Source: Williamsia soli (GTDB taxonomy: Bacteria; Actinomycetota; Actinomycetes; Mycobacteriales; Mycobacteriaceae). Taken from it: DNA of 64,000 nucleotides. A program made the translations under genes and the position numbers. This document shows, one piece after another, positions 17,160-26,360 of this stretch (positions within the stretch are counted from its first letter, which is position 1; each line of letters starts with the position of its first letter). Under the pieces are notes generated by a model. That model had not been told where the DNA came from and did no database searches. It saw only the letters and a program-made list of their open reading frames with translations. The stretch covers positions 124,001 through 188,000 of the forward strand of contig NZ_JAFRDR010000003.1 of assembly GCF_017377795.1 (NCBI RefSeq). The letters are read 5' to 3'.

Positions 17160-17797
17160 CAGTCGGAAACTGTAACCCAGGCTCGATTCGTACCGGGTGG
17201 AGATCAAACGTCAAAGCGGAGGCGACTACTGCCACCGCTACAGAGCCAGGTCAGTCGCTCCAGAACGCGTACACGGTCGCCAACGGGGACCTGCCATACA
17301 TTGGCGCGAACACCATGGAATTGACAAACGGTCGTTCTCGGCCGACGTGTGGGTGGCGGCCGACGATTGTTCGCAACAAGATTTGTTCGTGCACTGAGGT
17401 TTTGGCGAAGGCTGCTGGCGAGGGAGAAAAGAAGACGATCCGCCTCATGCTGGAAGTGATGGCTCAATGGTTGTCGGCGTAGGACGAACATCCGAATCCC
17501 GCAGTGCTGACTGAAGCGCTGGTCTGGACGCGGAACTCATCGAGTGGCCGCGCACACGCGTATGGCTGGCCTTTATGGGCAGACGTCGACAACCACGGTC
17601 GCTATTTCGAACAGGAGAATGCCGAATCGGTTCGCCAGGTGGTGCATTCGTGCGTCGGCGTCGGTTGACGTCAGGTGGCTGCGTTCCAGGCTCTAAGAGT
17701 ATAAAACTCGACTTGAGCATTCGGGTTGAGACGGAAGCCGGGGTGCCGCCTACTCGGAGAATGCTCGGATTGGCTGCGGGTTCCCGGTAACCCGAAA
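17160..17797. other. About 640 bp without a recognisable gene
   Basis: Short open frames exist on both strands, the longest being one of 111 codons on the plus strand ending at 17482. After that stop the same frame continues for about 55 more codons to a TGA near 17669 with protein-like composition (GWPLWADVDNHGRYFEQE). This could be a decayed gene interrupted by a stop, but I recognise no family. Codon use is mixed and less C/G-rich at third positions than in neighbouring genes. Confidence 0.3.
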
Positions 17798-17828
17798 CGC
17801 CCCGACACCAGGATGTGGTGTCGAGGCG
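17798..17828 (-). terminator. Intrinsic terminator of the small membrane-protein gene
   Basis: Read on the minus strand, CGCCTCGACACC pairs with GGTGTCGGGGCG around a 7-nt loop, followed by TTTCG. One mismatch interrupts the stem. It lies 45 bp after the stop of the gene at 17874. Confidence 0.6.
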
Positions 17829-17873
17829 TGCGATCGCGGCCGTTGCTCGGCGGCAGCGTCAATGGGTGCTGGC

Positions 17874-18203
17874 TTAGTGGCCGTCGTAGTTCTCGCGGCT
17901 GCCGGACTTGGCCAGGCCGCGAGCGACCATGTAGCCGATGGTGAGCCAGGTGATGTACTTCAAAGCCTCGGCGGCACCGAACGGGTCGGAGCTTCCGTCT
18001 TCTCCGCCGACGACGAGCGCGGTGATGGCAACGGCGAGTACGGCGAGGACGAACACGATCAGTTCGCTGGTCTTGGTCGATACCTTGGTCTCGGTGCTAC
18101 GTCGGGCCGGGTTCGCGGCCTGGCGCACATCGCCGCCGGCAGGTCCGGGCTGGAAGCCGCTGCCCTGGTTGCCGTGCTGCATCGGGTTGTGACTGCTGGT
18201 CAT
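17874..18203 (-). CDS. Small two-helix membrane protein
   Basis: 109 residues. The first 45 are Gly/Asn/Pro-rich and hydrophilic; then come a transmembrane segment (SELIVFVLAVLAVAITALVV, about 46-65) and a second hydrophobic segment (ALKYITWLTIGYMVARGLA, about 79-97). I recognise no functional family, although similar short proteins occur in related actinobacteria. A hairpin terminator follows, and an AT-rich region upstream (18240-18320) could carry the promoter. The gene looks intact amid degenerate sequence. Confidence 0.7.
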   Translation of the reverse strand: MTSSHNPMQHGNQGSGFQPGPAGGDVRQAANPARRSTETKVSTKTSELIVFVLAVLAVAITALVVGGEDGSSDPFGAAEALKYITWLTIGYMVARGLAKSGSRENYDGH

Positions 18204-18263
18204 TTCAATGTCCTTTGGTGGTGGCTGGTCGAGGCGATGGCCTCGGGAACGATCCGCTCTCGT

Positions 18264-18593
18264 TCACAGCAATACCCAACCGGATTTAAAGTAAACAATT
18301 CTGTGTTGACTATTTTTAATACGATCAGCCCCCAAGAGTTCGAGAAGGGAACAACCTGTCCGCGACGTATTCGGCGTCCAGCAACGTGGAGCGAGAACGG
18401 CCGGAACTCCTGCCACCGCGGCGATGCAGCGGTAGGGCGGCCCGTTGTAGATGACCTTCGCGCCCACGGAGTAGTTCGCGCCCGTGGTGAACGTGGTGGC
18501 GGCGATGCCGGCGTCGACGTAGTCGCGGTACCGATGACGTTCGGTGCGTGCGAGTGCGGCCGCGCGGAGTAGCGGTGCAGCCACTTTCAGCAA
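18264..18593 (-). pseudogene. Possible phage-type structural protein remnant
   Basis: The minus-strand frame contains NYSVGAKVIYNGPPYRCIAA, which resembles the YNG-containing carbohydrate-binding or tail-protein repeats of phage structural proteins. After about residue 65 the sequence looks out of frame; continuing in another frame gives STLLDAEYVADRLFPSRTLG, which reads more like protein. I infer a short, frameshifted remnant. The family match is weak, and the stretch could instead be non-coding. It lies next to the integrase fragment at 18635. Confidence 0.3.
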
Positions 18594-18634
18594 TGTGTTC
18601 GTACCGCACTCGTCACAGATGTGAGCGCACCGGG

Positions 18635-18899
18635 ATGGACTACAAACTCCACGATCTGAGGCACTTCCACGCCTCCGGCCTCATCGCCACGGGGTACGAC
18701 GTAGTAACCGTTCAGCGTGCCCTCGGCCACAGCAACGCAACCGTCACTGTGAACAATTACAGCCAATTTTGGGCCACAGGCTGCAGACCGGACCCGGGAC
18801 GCTGCTGAGGCGATGTTCACGGCTGCGGTGAAACCTGCTGCGTACGCACTGCGACGGAGGGCACTGATCAGCCCTCTGACCCGCACCTCTACACGTTGA
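18635..18899 (+). pseudogene. C-terminal fragment of a tyrosine recombinase/integrase, frameshifted
   Basis: The frame from 18635 encodes YKLHDLRHFHASGL, then VVTVQRALGHSNAT and NNYSQFW: the HxxR, LGH and Tyr parts of the phage-integrase catalytic domain. The typical next block (ADRTRDAAEAMF) is found one frame later, so a +1 shift lies near 18779; the shifted frame ends at TGA 18897. The whole N-terminal domain and the first catalytic Arg are absent. It is a dead remnant of an integrated element, and its 3' end overlaps the end of ychF. Confidence 0.8.
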
Positions 18900-19968
18900 A
18901 GCGGAACTCCACGACATCACCATCAGCCATGACGTAGTCCTTGCCTTCCATCCGCACTTTGCCCGCAGCCTTCGCGGCGGCCATCGAACCGGCAGCGTCG
19001 AGGTCGGCAAACGACACGATCTCGGCTTTGATGAAGCCCTTTTCGAAGTCGGTGTGGATGACACCGGCAGCCTTGGGAGCGGTGTCGCCCTTGTGAATCG
19101 TCCAGGCGCGCGACTCTTTTGGTCCGGCGGTCAGGTAGGTCTGCAGGCCAAGGGTGTGGAAGCCGGCGCGGGCCAGCGAATGCAGGCCGGGCTCTTCCTG
19201 ACCGATCGAATCCAGGAGCTCCTGGGCGTCCTCGGCGTCGAGTTCGAGGAGCTCGCTCTCGACCTTTGCGTCGAGGAACACTGCATCGGCTGGTGCGACA
19301 ACTTCTTTGAGCTGCGCGATCCGTTCGGGGTCGGTGAGTACCGACTCGTCGGCATTGAACACGTACAGGAACGGCTTGGTGGTCATCAGATGCAGCTCAC
19401 GCAGCTTCGCGAAATCCAGCTTGTCCTTCTGCGAGAACAGGGTCTTGCCCTCGTTGAGGATCTTCTGCGCTTCCTGGACAGCGGCGACGACCTCGACGAG
19501 GCCTTTGTCTTTGCGCGAATCCTTCTCGAGCCGCGGCAGCGCCTTCTCGATGGTCTGCATGTCGGCGAGGATCAGCTCGGTCTCGATTACCTCGATGTCG
19601 GAGATCGGATCGACGCGCCCGTCGACGTGCACCACATCGTCGTCGGCGAACACGCGCACGACCTGACAGATCGCCTCGGCCTCGCGGATGTTCGCGAGGA
19701 ACTGGTTGCCCATCCCCTCACCTTCGGACGCACCCTTGACGATGCCGGCGATGTCGACGAACGACACCGTGGCGGGCAGGATGCGCTCGCTGGAGTGGAT
19801 TTCAGCCAGTCTCGCCAACCGGGAATCGGGCAGCTCCACCACACCGACATTGGGCTCGATGGTGGCGAACGGGTAGTTCGCAGCCAGCACATCGTTGCGG
19901 GTCAGCGCATTGAACAGGGTGGATTTGCCGACGTTGGGCAATCCGACGATTCCGAGGGTAAGACTCAC
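18889..19968 (-). CDS. ychF: Redox-regulated ATPase YchF (Obg family)
   Basis: Ribosome-associated P-loop ATPase, 359 residues. The P-loop GLPNVGKST is at 9-17, the G3 motif is VDIAG, and NADE stands in place of the NKxD motif of true GTPases, as in all YchF. The last about 85 residues (GLQTYLTAG to VVEFRFNV) are the TGS domain. The gene is full length. An upstream intergenic palindrome at 20025 begins 57 bp before the ATG. Confidence 0.97.
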   Translation of the reverse strand: MSLTLGIVGLPNVGKSTLFNALTRNDVLAANYPFATIEPNVGVVELPDSRLARLAEIHSSERILPATVSFVDIAGIVKGASEGEGMGNQFLANIREAEAICQVVRVFADDDVVHVDGRVDPISDIEVIETELILADMQTIEKALPRLEKDSRKDKGLVEVVAAVQEAQKILNEGKTLFSQKDKLDFAKLRELHLMTTKPFLYVFNADESVLTDPERIAQLKEVVAPADAVFLDAKVESELLELDAEDAQELLDSIGQEEPGLHSLARAGFHTLGLQTYLTAGPKESRAWTIHKGDTAPKAAGVIHTDFEKGFIKAEIVSFADLDAAGSMAAAKAAGKVRMEGKDYVMADGDVVEFRFNV

Positions 19969-20024
19969 GGGTGACCAGTCTAGTTCCCGGTCGCACTCAC
20001 CTTGCGCGCCGCCGTCTCACAGAT

Positions 20025-20082
20025 GCACATGGTTCAGTCATGAGCACACGTTGCAACGTGTGCTTTTGACTGAACCATGTGC
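20025..20082. repeat. Long near-perfect palindrome, family copy 1
   Basis: Two 29-nt arms (20025-20053 and 20054-20082) with no loop match at 27 of 29 positions. The arms contain GTTCAGTCA and AGCACACGTTG. A second family member with the same core is at 45055. Copy 1 lies between the end of the AI-2E permease gene (12 bp away) and the start of ychF. It could act as a terminator (TTTT follows on the plus strand), a cruciform or a mobile palindromic element. Confidence 0.9.
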
Positions 20083-20093
20083 TTTTGTCCGGG

Positions 20094-21320
20094 TCAGGCC
20101 TGCTCGGGTCTGGCGACGCCGTCGTCTGGGACGACGAGGTCGTCGTCCTCGTCGTCGGCCACCACCTTCTCCCCCGCCCTGATCGCGATCTGTTCGTTCA
20201 GATATCGCAGGATCACCGCGACCACGGCAGCCACCGGCACTGCGAGGAATGCGCCGATGATGCCGAACAGAGTGCCGCCGCCGGTCACCGCGAGCAGCAC
20301 GATCGCCGCATGCAGGTTCATCGACCGCGACTGGAGCCACGGTTGCAGCACGTTGCCCTCGAGCTGTTGCACCGCGACGATGATGCCGAGCACGATCAGC
20401 GCCGTCCAGGGACCGTTGCCCACAAGTGCCACCAGAACGGCGAGGGCCCCGGCGACAAACGCGCCCACAATCGGAATGAATCCGCCGAAGAACGTGATGA
20501 TGGCGAGCGCATAGGCAAGGGGCACACCGAGAATGACGAGTCCGAGCCCGATGAGCACGGCATCGATGGCGCTCACGAGGGCCTGGGTCCGGATGAAGCC
20601 ACCCAGAGTCGACCAGATCCTGGTCAGCACCTCGGCCAAGTGCTCGGCAGCGGGCGCCCCGCTGGTGCGACGCAACCACGGGACGAACTTTGGACCGTCT
20701 TTGAGAAAGAAGAACGTCAAGAACAAGACGGTGAAGAGCGTGATCAACACCGACGTCGCGGCCGTGACGCCGGTGAACACCCCCGATGCGATGGTCGTGC
20801 TGGAGTCCTGGATCCGGCTGGTGATCGCGTTGACCGCATTGTCGAGCTGATCGTCGCTGAAATTGAACGGCGGGCCGTGCAGCCACTCCTGGATCTTCAC
20901 AACACCGTCGGTGGCCTGAGAGGCCAGGTCTCCTGATTGATCGACCACCGATGGCGCGATCGCACCCATGATCCCGGCGACCACCCCGACTGCGAGCAGC
21001 AAGACCACAGCAGACGCTGCCGCAGCGTTCATGCCTTTGCGCAGAAGCCAGCCAACCGGTGGCCACAGCACCGTGCACACGATGATGGCGAGGAGGATGG
21101 GCAGCAAGACCACCCAGGTCTTACCGATGATCCACGCCAGCACCCAGGCACCGCCGGCGATGAGGATCAGGCGCAGGCTGTGCTTGGCGAGCCACTGGGT
21201 GCCTTGCCCGATCACGAATCCCCGGTTCGGGGTCAACGCGGCGGACGAACTCGACACCACGTCCTTTTCATCCGCCCCCGCCGCACCCTTGAGTGGTTCC
21301 CCCGACGATGTTTTTGCCAT
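20094..21320 (-). CDS. AI-2E family transporter
   Basis: Polytopic membrane protein of 408 residues of the AI-2E/PerM family. After about 45 hydrophilic residues come a cluster of hydrophobic segments, a soluble middle region (DQSGDLASQATDGVVKIQEW), then FFFLKDGPKFV and the conserved GFIPIVGAFVAG and QQLEGNVLQPWLQ blocks. The C-terminus is acidic. Transport substrate is unknown; members range from autoinducer exporters to ion antiporters. ATG 21320 (MAKTSSG) is chosen over upstream in-frame codons that fall in the divergent promoter region. Confidence 0.88.
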   Translation of the reverse strand: MAKTSSGEPLKGAAGADEKDVVSSSSAALTPNRGFVIGQGTQWLAKHSLRLILIAGGAWVLAWIIGKTWVVLLPILLAIIVCTVLWPPVGWLLRKGMNAAAASAVVLLLAVGVVAGIMGAIAPSVVDQSGDLASQATDGVVKIQEWLHGPPFNFSDDQLDNAVNAITSRIQDSSTTIASGVFTGVTAATSVLITLFTVLFLTFFFLKDGPKFVPWLRRTSGAPAAEHLAEVLTRIWSTLGGFIRTQALVSAIDAVLIGLGLVILGVPLAYALAIITFFGGFIPIVGAFVAGALAVLVALVGNGPWTALIVLGIIVAVQQLEGNVLQPWLQSRSMNLHAAIVLLAVTGGGTLFGIIGAFLAVPVAAVVAVILRYLNEQIAIRAGEKVVADDEDDDLVVPDDGVARPEQA

Positions 21321-21438
21321 TGGTTGATGGTCACACACCCGGCGGACGTTCGACGCCTCGGACGGCATCGGCCCTGCAGAATGTCGGCCTTTGTGCGTAC
21401 GGTCGTCACCGGAGCGACATCTGGTATCGGGAGGCCGC

Positions 21439-22542
21439 ATGGACACCATCACCCGTTCTCAACTCCTTGCGGCACGCTGGCACGTCCAGCAGGTCGGCCG
21501 CGAGCCCGGCGCCGACGAGTGTGACCTCCTCGACTACGGCATCCAGGACTCCGGGCCCGACGGCGCTCCCTGGGCACTTCACATCCGCGGATTCGATAAT
21601 TCCGACGACAGTCTGGCCGTCGCCTGGACGATCCGGGGCGCACCGCACTACTACCGGCGCGCCGACCTCGCGGAGGTCTCGGTGGCCGTGAGCCCCCTGT
21701 CATCCGAGGACGCGGGTAAACGGATCTACGACGCGAGCAAGAAGTTCAGAGATGCGGGCACCGATCCCCTCGAGGCGATGGCCGAGCTCGCGGCCGAGAT
21801 GCGCACGATCGTCACCACTCCGACGGTCAAAGGCGAGATGTCGAGGCAGCTGACCTCGGTGCTGCCCGATCACTTTCTGCGCTACTGCAAGCCGTGCGAC
21901 GCCATTCATCCCTACGAGAACTCGTTTCGGCTCGCTGCACTGCAGGCGGGGCTCGAGTTGCAGCCGGACACCAGTCCCCCGGTTCTGCGGCGGATCAAGG
22001 GCTTGCGTCCGAACAATTTTCGTCGGTTGGGAACCGACGCCGCCGAGCGGTTCGACGTCGTCCGCAACCACCTACGCTTCTACGGTGCCGCCACCCCGAA
22101 ACAGGTCGCGGAGTTCCTCGACGCGCCCATTCGAGACGTCAAGGCCCACTGGCCTTCCGATGTCGCTGACGTGTCCGTCGACGGTCAGACGAGATCGGCG
22201 CTGTCCGACGGACTCGAGGTGCTGACCGATCCGCCGGAAGCCACCGGACTTCGTCTGGTCGGTCCGTACGACCCGTTGCTGCAGGCCCGCGACCGTGAAC
22301 TCCTGATACCCGACGCTTCACGTCGCAAGGCGACCTGGCCTGCACTCGGACGGCCCGGGGTGATCTTCTCCGCGGCCGAGCCCATCGGAACCTGGCGACC
22401 GGCGAAGGCCGGCAAGAAACTCAACATCACGGTGGAACTGTGGTCCACGACCACCGCGAAAACCACGGCCGCCATCGACGAGCAGGCGGCGCAACTGGCT
22501 CAGTTCCGAGGCCTCGACCCTGGAACCGTGAAAACGAAGTGA
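21439..22542 (+). CDS. Winged-helix DNA-binding domain protein (HTH_42 / AlkZ-related)
   Basis: 367 residues of the HTH_42 family, which includes the crosslink-repair DNA glycosylase AlkZ. Visible blocks are the N-terminal LLAARWHVQQV, a GIQDSGPDGAPWALHIRG segment, a winged-helix middle (RNHLRFYGAATPKQVAEFLD) and LRLVGPYDPLLQARDRELL. GGGAGG precedes ATG 21439 at ideal spacing. The neighbouring Ada-AlkA, Ogt and RmuC genes suggest a role in DNA-damage repair. I do not see the exact AlkZ catalytic motif, so enzymatic activity is uncertain. Confidence 0.78.
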   Translation: MDTITRSQLLAARWHVQQVGREPGADECDLLDYGIQDSGPDGAPWALHIRGFDNSDDSLAVAWTIRGAPHYYRRADLAEVSVAVSPLSSEDAGKRIYDASKKFRDAGTDPLEAMAELAAEMRTIVTTPTVKGEMSRQLTSVLPDHFLRYCKPCDAIHPYENSFRLAALQAGLELQPDTSPPVLRRIKGLRPNNFRRLGTDAAERFDVVRNHLRFYGAATPKQVAEFLDAPIRDVKAHWPSDVADVSVDGQTRSALSDGLEVLTDPPEATGLRLVGPYDPLLQARDRELLIPDASRRKATWPALGRPGVIFSAAEPIGTWRPAKAGKKLNITVELWSTTTAKTTAAIDEQAAQLAQFRGLDPGTVKTK

Positions 22543-22546
22543 CTGT

Positions 22547-22786
22547 TCAGGCGCGCCGACGCTGCAGCCAGCGGAACATTCCACTCACCGCGTCGAGATC
22601 CTGCTGTACGGGATCGGCCGGCGCTACGGGTTCCATCGACGCGTCCGGCGCCGCCGTTGTCGGCTTCTCGGCCTCGATCGCCGACTTCACGGACTGTTCG
22701 CCGTACAGACCCATCATGATCTCGATGCCCCAGCCCGGAAACTGCGACAACGGCGCCTCTTTGCGTCCCCATCGTGTTACGTACAT
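22547..22786 (-). CDS. Small protein of unknown function
   Basis: 79 residues, soluble, with an N-terminus rich in aromatic residues (MYVTRWGRK, FPGWGIEIMMG), a Pro/Ala-rich middle and a basic end (FRWLQRRRA). I recognise no family. Third codon positions are G/C-rich, which supports coding. It converges on the winged-helix gene with four bases between the stops. Confidence 0.55.
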   Translation of the reverse strand: MYVTRWGRKEAPLSQFPGWGIEIMMGLYGEQSVKSAIEAEKPTTAAPDASMEPVAPADPVQQDLDAVSGMFRWLQRRRA

Positions 22787-22981
22787 ATTTCACACTCTGG
22801 CACGCATCGGCAGTTTTGTCCCCCTTTTGCTGCGTAGAGGGCATAAAGGCGACATCAGGAAGACCGTCCCCAGGAATCGAAGAGTGATCTGGACCACACC
22901 AACTGAGCCTACAGAAGGGCCGTCCACCGCCACGTCCGATTTCCGCTAGTGATGTCCCGTGAACCCTGCCAGAGTGGTGGC

Positions 22982-24508
22982 ATGAGCCCAGGTCCCGCTG
23001 CGAGCGCACGTCAGCTCGACTTCGACAGCTGCTACCGAGCCGTCCAGTCCCGGGATGCGCGATTCGACGGCCAGTTCTTCGTAGCAGTGCGCACGACGGG
23101 CATCTATTGCCGCCCGTCATGCCCCGCCATCACCCCCAAGCCACACAACGTGTCGTTCGTGCTGACCGCCGCCGTCGCCCAGCAGGAGGGATACCGCGCG
23201 TGCCGGCGGTGCCTGCCCGATGCGGTGCCGGGATCACCGCGGTGGAACGTCAACTCCGATCTGGCGTCTCGGGCGATGCGTCTGATCGAGGACGGGCTGG
23301 TGGACCGCACCGGCGTGAGCGGCCTCGCCGGACAACTCGGGTATTCACCCCGCCAGCTCAATCGGGTCCTCGGGGATCAGATCGGGGCGGGACCGCTGGC
23401 TCTGGCGCGCGCCTACCGCGCGACCACGGCGCGCATGCTCATCCAGTGCACGGACATGTCCATGTCCGACATCGCGTTTGCCGCCGGATTCGCCAGCATC
23501 CGGCAGTTCAACGACACGGTGCGCGAGGTGTTCGCGCAGACTCCGACCGAACTGCGCGCCAAGGGCGCGCCGCGCGGTCCCGGGGTGGCCGGAGCCGCCG
23601 TCACCCTGAAACTCGCTGTTCGACAACCATTTTCTCCACCTTGGCTGCACTGGTTCCTGTCCGCCCATGCGGTGACCGGGATCGAGAGCTGGGACGGACA
23701 GACCTACCGCCGCTCACTTGATCTGCCACACGGACCGGCCATCGTCGGCCTGCAGATCGACACCGACCATGTCCGCGCCGAGCTTCGGCTGCAAGACATG
23801 CGCGACCTCGGCGTCGCGGTGCACCGGGTCCGCAAACTGCTCGATCTCGACGCCGATGTCGCCGCCGCCAACGACGTCTTGCAGCGGGTCCCGGCCCTGT
23901 CGCCGCTGGTCGACGCGATGCCCGGAATCCGGGCACCGGGCAGTATCGATCCGACCGAACTACTCCTGCGAACGATGATCGGCCAGCAGATCTCGCTGCC
24001 CGCCGCCCGCACGCATGCGGCCAAACTCGTCGCAGCACTGGGTGTTCCGCTCGACAACCCAGACGGCGGGATCACCCACCTGTTCCCGACGGCCGCGGCC
24101 ATCGCCGAACGCGGCCATGAGGTGCTCACCGGGCCGGCGGCCCGGACCACAGCCATCGTGGATGTCAGCCGGGCCATCGCCGAGGACCGCTTGACAATGC
24201 ACCCGGGCCTGCCGGCTGCCGAACTGCGGACGCAGCTGATCGCCCAACGCGGCATCGGGGCATGGACCGCCGACTACGTCATCATGCGACTGCTGGGTGA
24301 CCCGGACATCCTGCTGAACACCGATCTGGTCCTGCGCAAGTCCGCGGCCGACCTCAACATCGACCTCACCGACACGAGTCGCTGGTCACCGTGGCGGTCC
24401 TACGCCTCGATGCACCTGTGGCGCAGCGCAGTTGCTCGCGTCGAACCCACCCTTGCCGTCGCACCGGCACCTCCGATCACCACCCGAAGCCGAAAGAAGG
24501 TCTCATGA
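22982..24508 (+). CDS. Ada-AlkA fusion: methylphosphotriester acceptor, AraC regulator and 3-methyladenine glycosylase
   Basis: 508-residue adaptive-response protein. The Ada zinc domain carries Cys43, Cys47, Cys74 and Cys77 (GIYCRPSCP, CRRCLP), with Cys43 expected to take methyl groups from phosphotriesters. An AraC-type DNA-binding region follows (MSDIAFAAGFASIRQFNDTV). The C-terminal half is an AlkA glycosylase with the helix-hairpin-helix QRGIGAWTADYVIMRLLG and catalytic Asp in NTDLVLRK. ATG 22982 is preceded by GGTGG; a GTG at 22949 is the alternative. It likely activates its own operon with ogt, whose ATG overlaps its stop. Confidence 0.92.
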   Translation: MSPGPAASARQLDFDSCYRAVQSRDARFDGQFFVAVRTTGIYCRPSCPAITPKPHNVSFVLTAAVAQQEGYRACRRCLPDAVPGSPRWNVNSDLASRAMRLIEDGLVDRTGVSGLAGQLGYSPRQLNRVLGDQIGAGPLALARAYRATTARMLIQCTDMSMSDIAFAAGFASIRQFNDTVREVFAQTPTELRAKGAPRGPGVAGAAVTLKLAVRQPFSPPWLHWFLSAHAVTGIESWDGQTYRRSLDLPHGPAIVGLQIDTDHVRAELRLQDMRDLGVAVHRVRKLLDLDADVAAANDVLQRVPALSPLVDAMPGIRAPGSIDPTELLLRTMIGQQISLPAARTHAAKLVAALGVPLDNPDGGITHLFPTAAAIAERGHEVLTGPAARTTAIVDVSRAIAEDRLTMHPGLPAAELRTQLIAQRGIGAWTADYVIMRLLGDPDILLNTDLVLRKSAADLNIDLTDTSRWSPWRSYASMHLWRSAVARVEPTLAVAPAPPITTRSRKKVS

Positions 24509-25029
24509 GTACCGCCGCCTGGACCACGATCACCACCCCGACCGGACCGTTCACCATGGTCGTCGACAGCGACGGTCAGGTACTTGCGTCTGGATGGTCC
24601 GCCGACGCCGACTACCTCAATGCGCTGGTGCACAGATCGATTCGACCGGACGTTCTCGTCAACAAATCGGATCTGGGAACTGTGAGCGCCGCCGCGGAGG
24701 CCTATCACCGCGGCGACGTCACGGCCATCGACGACATCGCGGTGAAGCAACGGTCGGGTGCCTTTCTCGAACACGCCTGGGACGTATTACGCCAAGTGCC
24801 GGCGGGCGACCCGGTCAGTTACACCGAATACGCCCGCCTCAGCGGCCGACCCGCAGCGATCCGTGGTGCCGCCAGCGCGTGCGCACGCAACGCGGCGGCC
24901 CTGTTCGTCCCATGCCATCGAGTCCTGCGTTCCGACCGGACGCTCGGAGGCTTCCGCTACGGCCTCGACGTCAAGTCCTGGCTGCTCGCGCACGAGAAGT
25001 CAGAGGAAACGCTGTTCACCTCCGCGTGA
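24505..25029 (+). CDS. ogt: Methylated-DNA-protein cysteine methyltransferase
   Basis: 174-residue suicide enzyme that moves the methyl group of O6-methylguanine to its own Cys137 in the signature PCHRV. GAASACARNA upstream is the conserved DNA-binding helix. It starts in an ATGA overlap with the Ada-AlkA gene, so both are made together under alkylation stress. Confidence 0.95.
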   Translation: MSTAAWTTITTPTGPFTMVVDSDGQVLASGWSADADYLNALVHRSIRPDVLVNKSDLGTVSAAAEAYHRGDVTAIDDIAVKQRSGAFLEHAWDVLRQVPAGDPVSYTEYARLSGRPAAIRGAASACARNAAALFVPCHRVLRSDRTLGGFRYGLDVKSWLLAHEKSEETLFTSA

Positions 25030-25059
25030 GTGTCAGACCTCTCGTGCACCATCACTCGC

Positions 25060-26211
25060 ATGAGTATCACCGCGGTCGTCCTACTGATAGTCGGTCTGGC
25101 CATCGGATTCGCGCTCGGCTGGCTGGTCCACGCCGGCCGGACGGGCACCGAACTGGCCGTGGCGCGCGCCGAGGCCGATGCGGCGCACGCCAATCACGAC
25201 CTACTGGTCCGGTCGCTGTCGGCGGCGAGTGAGGACGCCGCCCGTCGGCAGTCCGGCGCCATCGGCCAGCAGGTCTCTCACATCGTCACCCCGCTTCGCG
25301 AGACGCTGGACACCCTTGCCGGGGAACTGCGCCGCACCGAGCGCAACCGCATCGCGGCGTACGCCGGCCTGACCGAACAGGTGTCGGGAATGCGCGAGAC
25401 CTCCGCTCATCTGGGGTCGCAGGCCGAGCAGCTGGCCGGTGCCCTGCGGTCGCCGCAGGCCCGGGGCAGGTGGGGCGAGCTGCACCTCGAGCGCGTCATC
25501 GAGGCCGCGGGCCTGCAACGGCACTGCGATTTCACCAGTCAGGTGAGCGGGACCACCAACGACTCTGCGCGAGTACGGCCCGACCTGGTGGTGCACCTGC
25601 CGGGTGGCAGGGACGTCGTGATCGACGCCAAAGTGCCGCTGTCCGCCTACCTCGAGGCCTCCGAGAGCACCGACCCCACCGTCCGCGCACAGGCGTACCG
25701 GGCCCATGCCCGTGCCCTGCGCGGGCACGTGCTCCAGTTGTCTTCAAAGGCCTACTGGGAAGCGCTGCGGCAATCACCAGAGTTCGTGGTCCTGTTCGTC
25801 CCGGGTGAGGCGATCCTGGAGATGGCGTGCCGCGCCGACCCCGATCTCATCGAATACGGCTTCACCCACAATGTGGTGATCGCGACACCGACCAATCTGG
25901 TCGCACTGCTGCGCACGATCGCACTCGGCTGGCGACACGAAGCACTCACCAGGGACGCACAGCAGATCCACCAGCTCGGCAAAGAGCTCTACCAGCGAAT
26001 CGGTCTGGTCACCCGCCACCTCGACAAGTTGGGCGGATCACTGGGCAAGGCGGTCGAGTCGTACAACTCGGCGATAGGCACCATCGACTCGAGGGTCACC
26101 GTCACCGCCCGCAAGCTCTCGGAGCTGGACGCGTTCTCCGACTTGGACGATCTGGACCCGCCGGTGGCCATCGACGTCGTCCCCAGGCGTGCGGAATCAC
26201 GCGTCAACTGA
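25060..26211 (+). CDS. rmuC: DNA recombination protein RmuC
   Basis: 383 residues. An N-terminal membrane helix (AVVLLIVGLAIGFALGWLV) is followed by a short Ala-rich helical region and the RmuC nuclease-like domain: QARGRWGELHLERVIEAAGL, RPDLVVHLPGGRDVVIDAKV and PEFVVLFVPGEAILE. RmuC limits inverted-repeat rearrangements in other bacteria. GTG 25030 directly after the ogt stop is an alternative start in the same frame. Its place after ogt suggests co-transcription with the repair genes. Confidence 0.9.
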   Translation: MSITAVVLLIVGLAIGFALGWLVHAGRTGTELAVARAEADAAHANHDLLVRSLSAASEDAARRQSGAIGQQVSHIVTPLRETLDTLAGELRRTERNRIAAYAGLTEQVSGMRETSAHLGSQAEQLAGALRSPQARGRWGELHLERVIEAAGLQRHCDFTSQVSGTTNDSARVRPDLVVHLPGGRDVVIDAKVPLSAYLEASESTDPTVRAQAYRAHARALRGHVLQLSSKAYWEALRQSPEFVVLFVPGEAILEMACRADPDLIEYGFTHNVVIATPTNLVALLRTIALGWRHEALTRDAQQIHQLGKELYQRIGLVTRHLDKLGGSLGKAVESYNSAIGTIDSRVTVTARKLSELDAFSDLDDLDPPVAIDVVPRRAESRVN

Positions 26212-26360
26212 CGCACATCGTGCGGATCCAGTCGCATGTGGGCACTTGAGCCAAGCAACTTGGAAGCATCACCGGTCGGGTTCCATGCGAACTTCAAGCC
26301 CATTCCAAGCGGTACACGACAACCTGATTCCAGTCGCCCTTCACCCCTGGAGTCAGTCAC

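Noticed and set aside
8152-17166. GTTCAGTCG beside both CTATACA sites as a relative of the long palindrome family
   Set aside because: Only eight or nine bases match, without the paired arm, and the spacing from the operator differs; likely chance.
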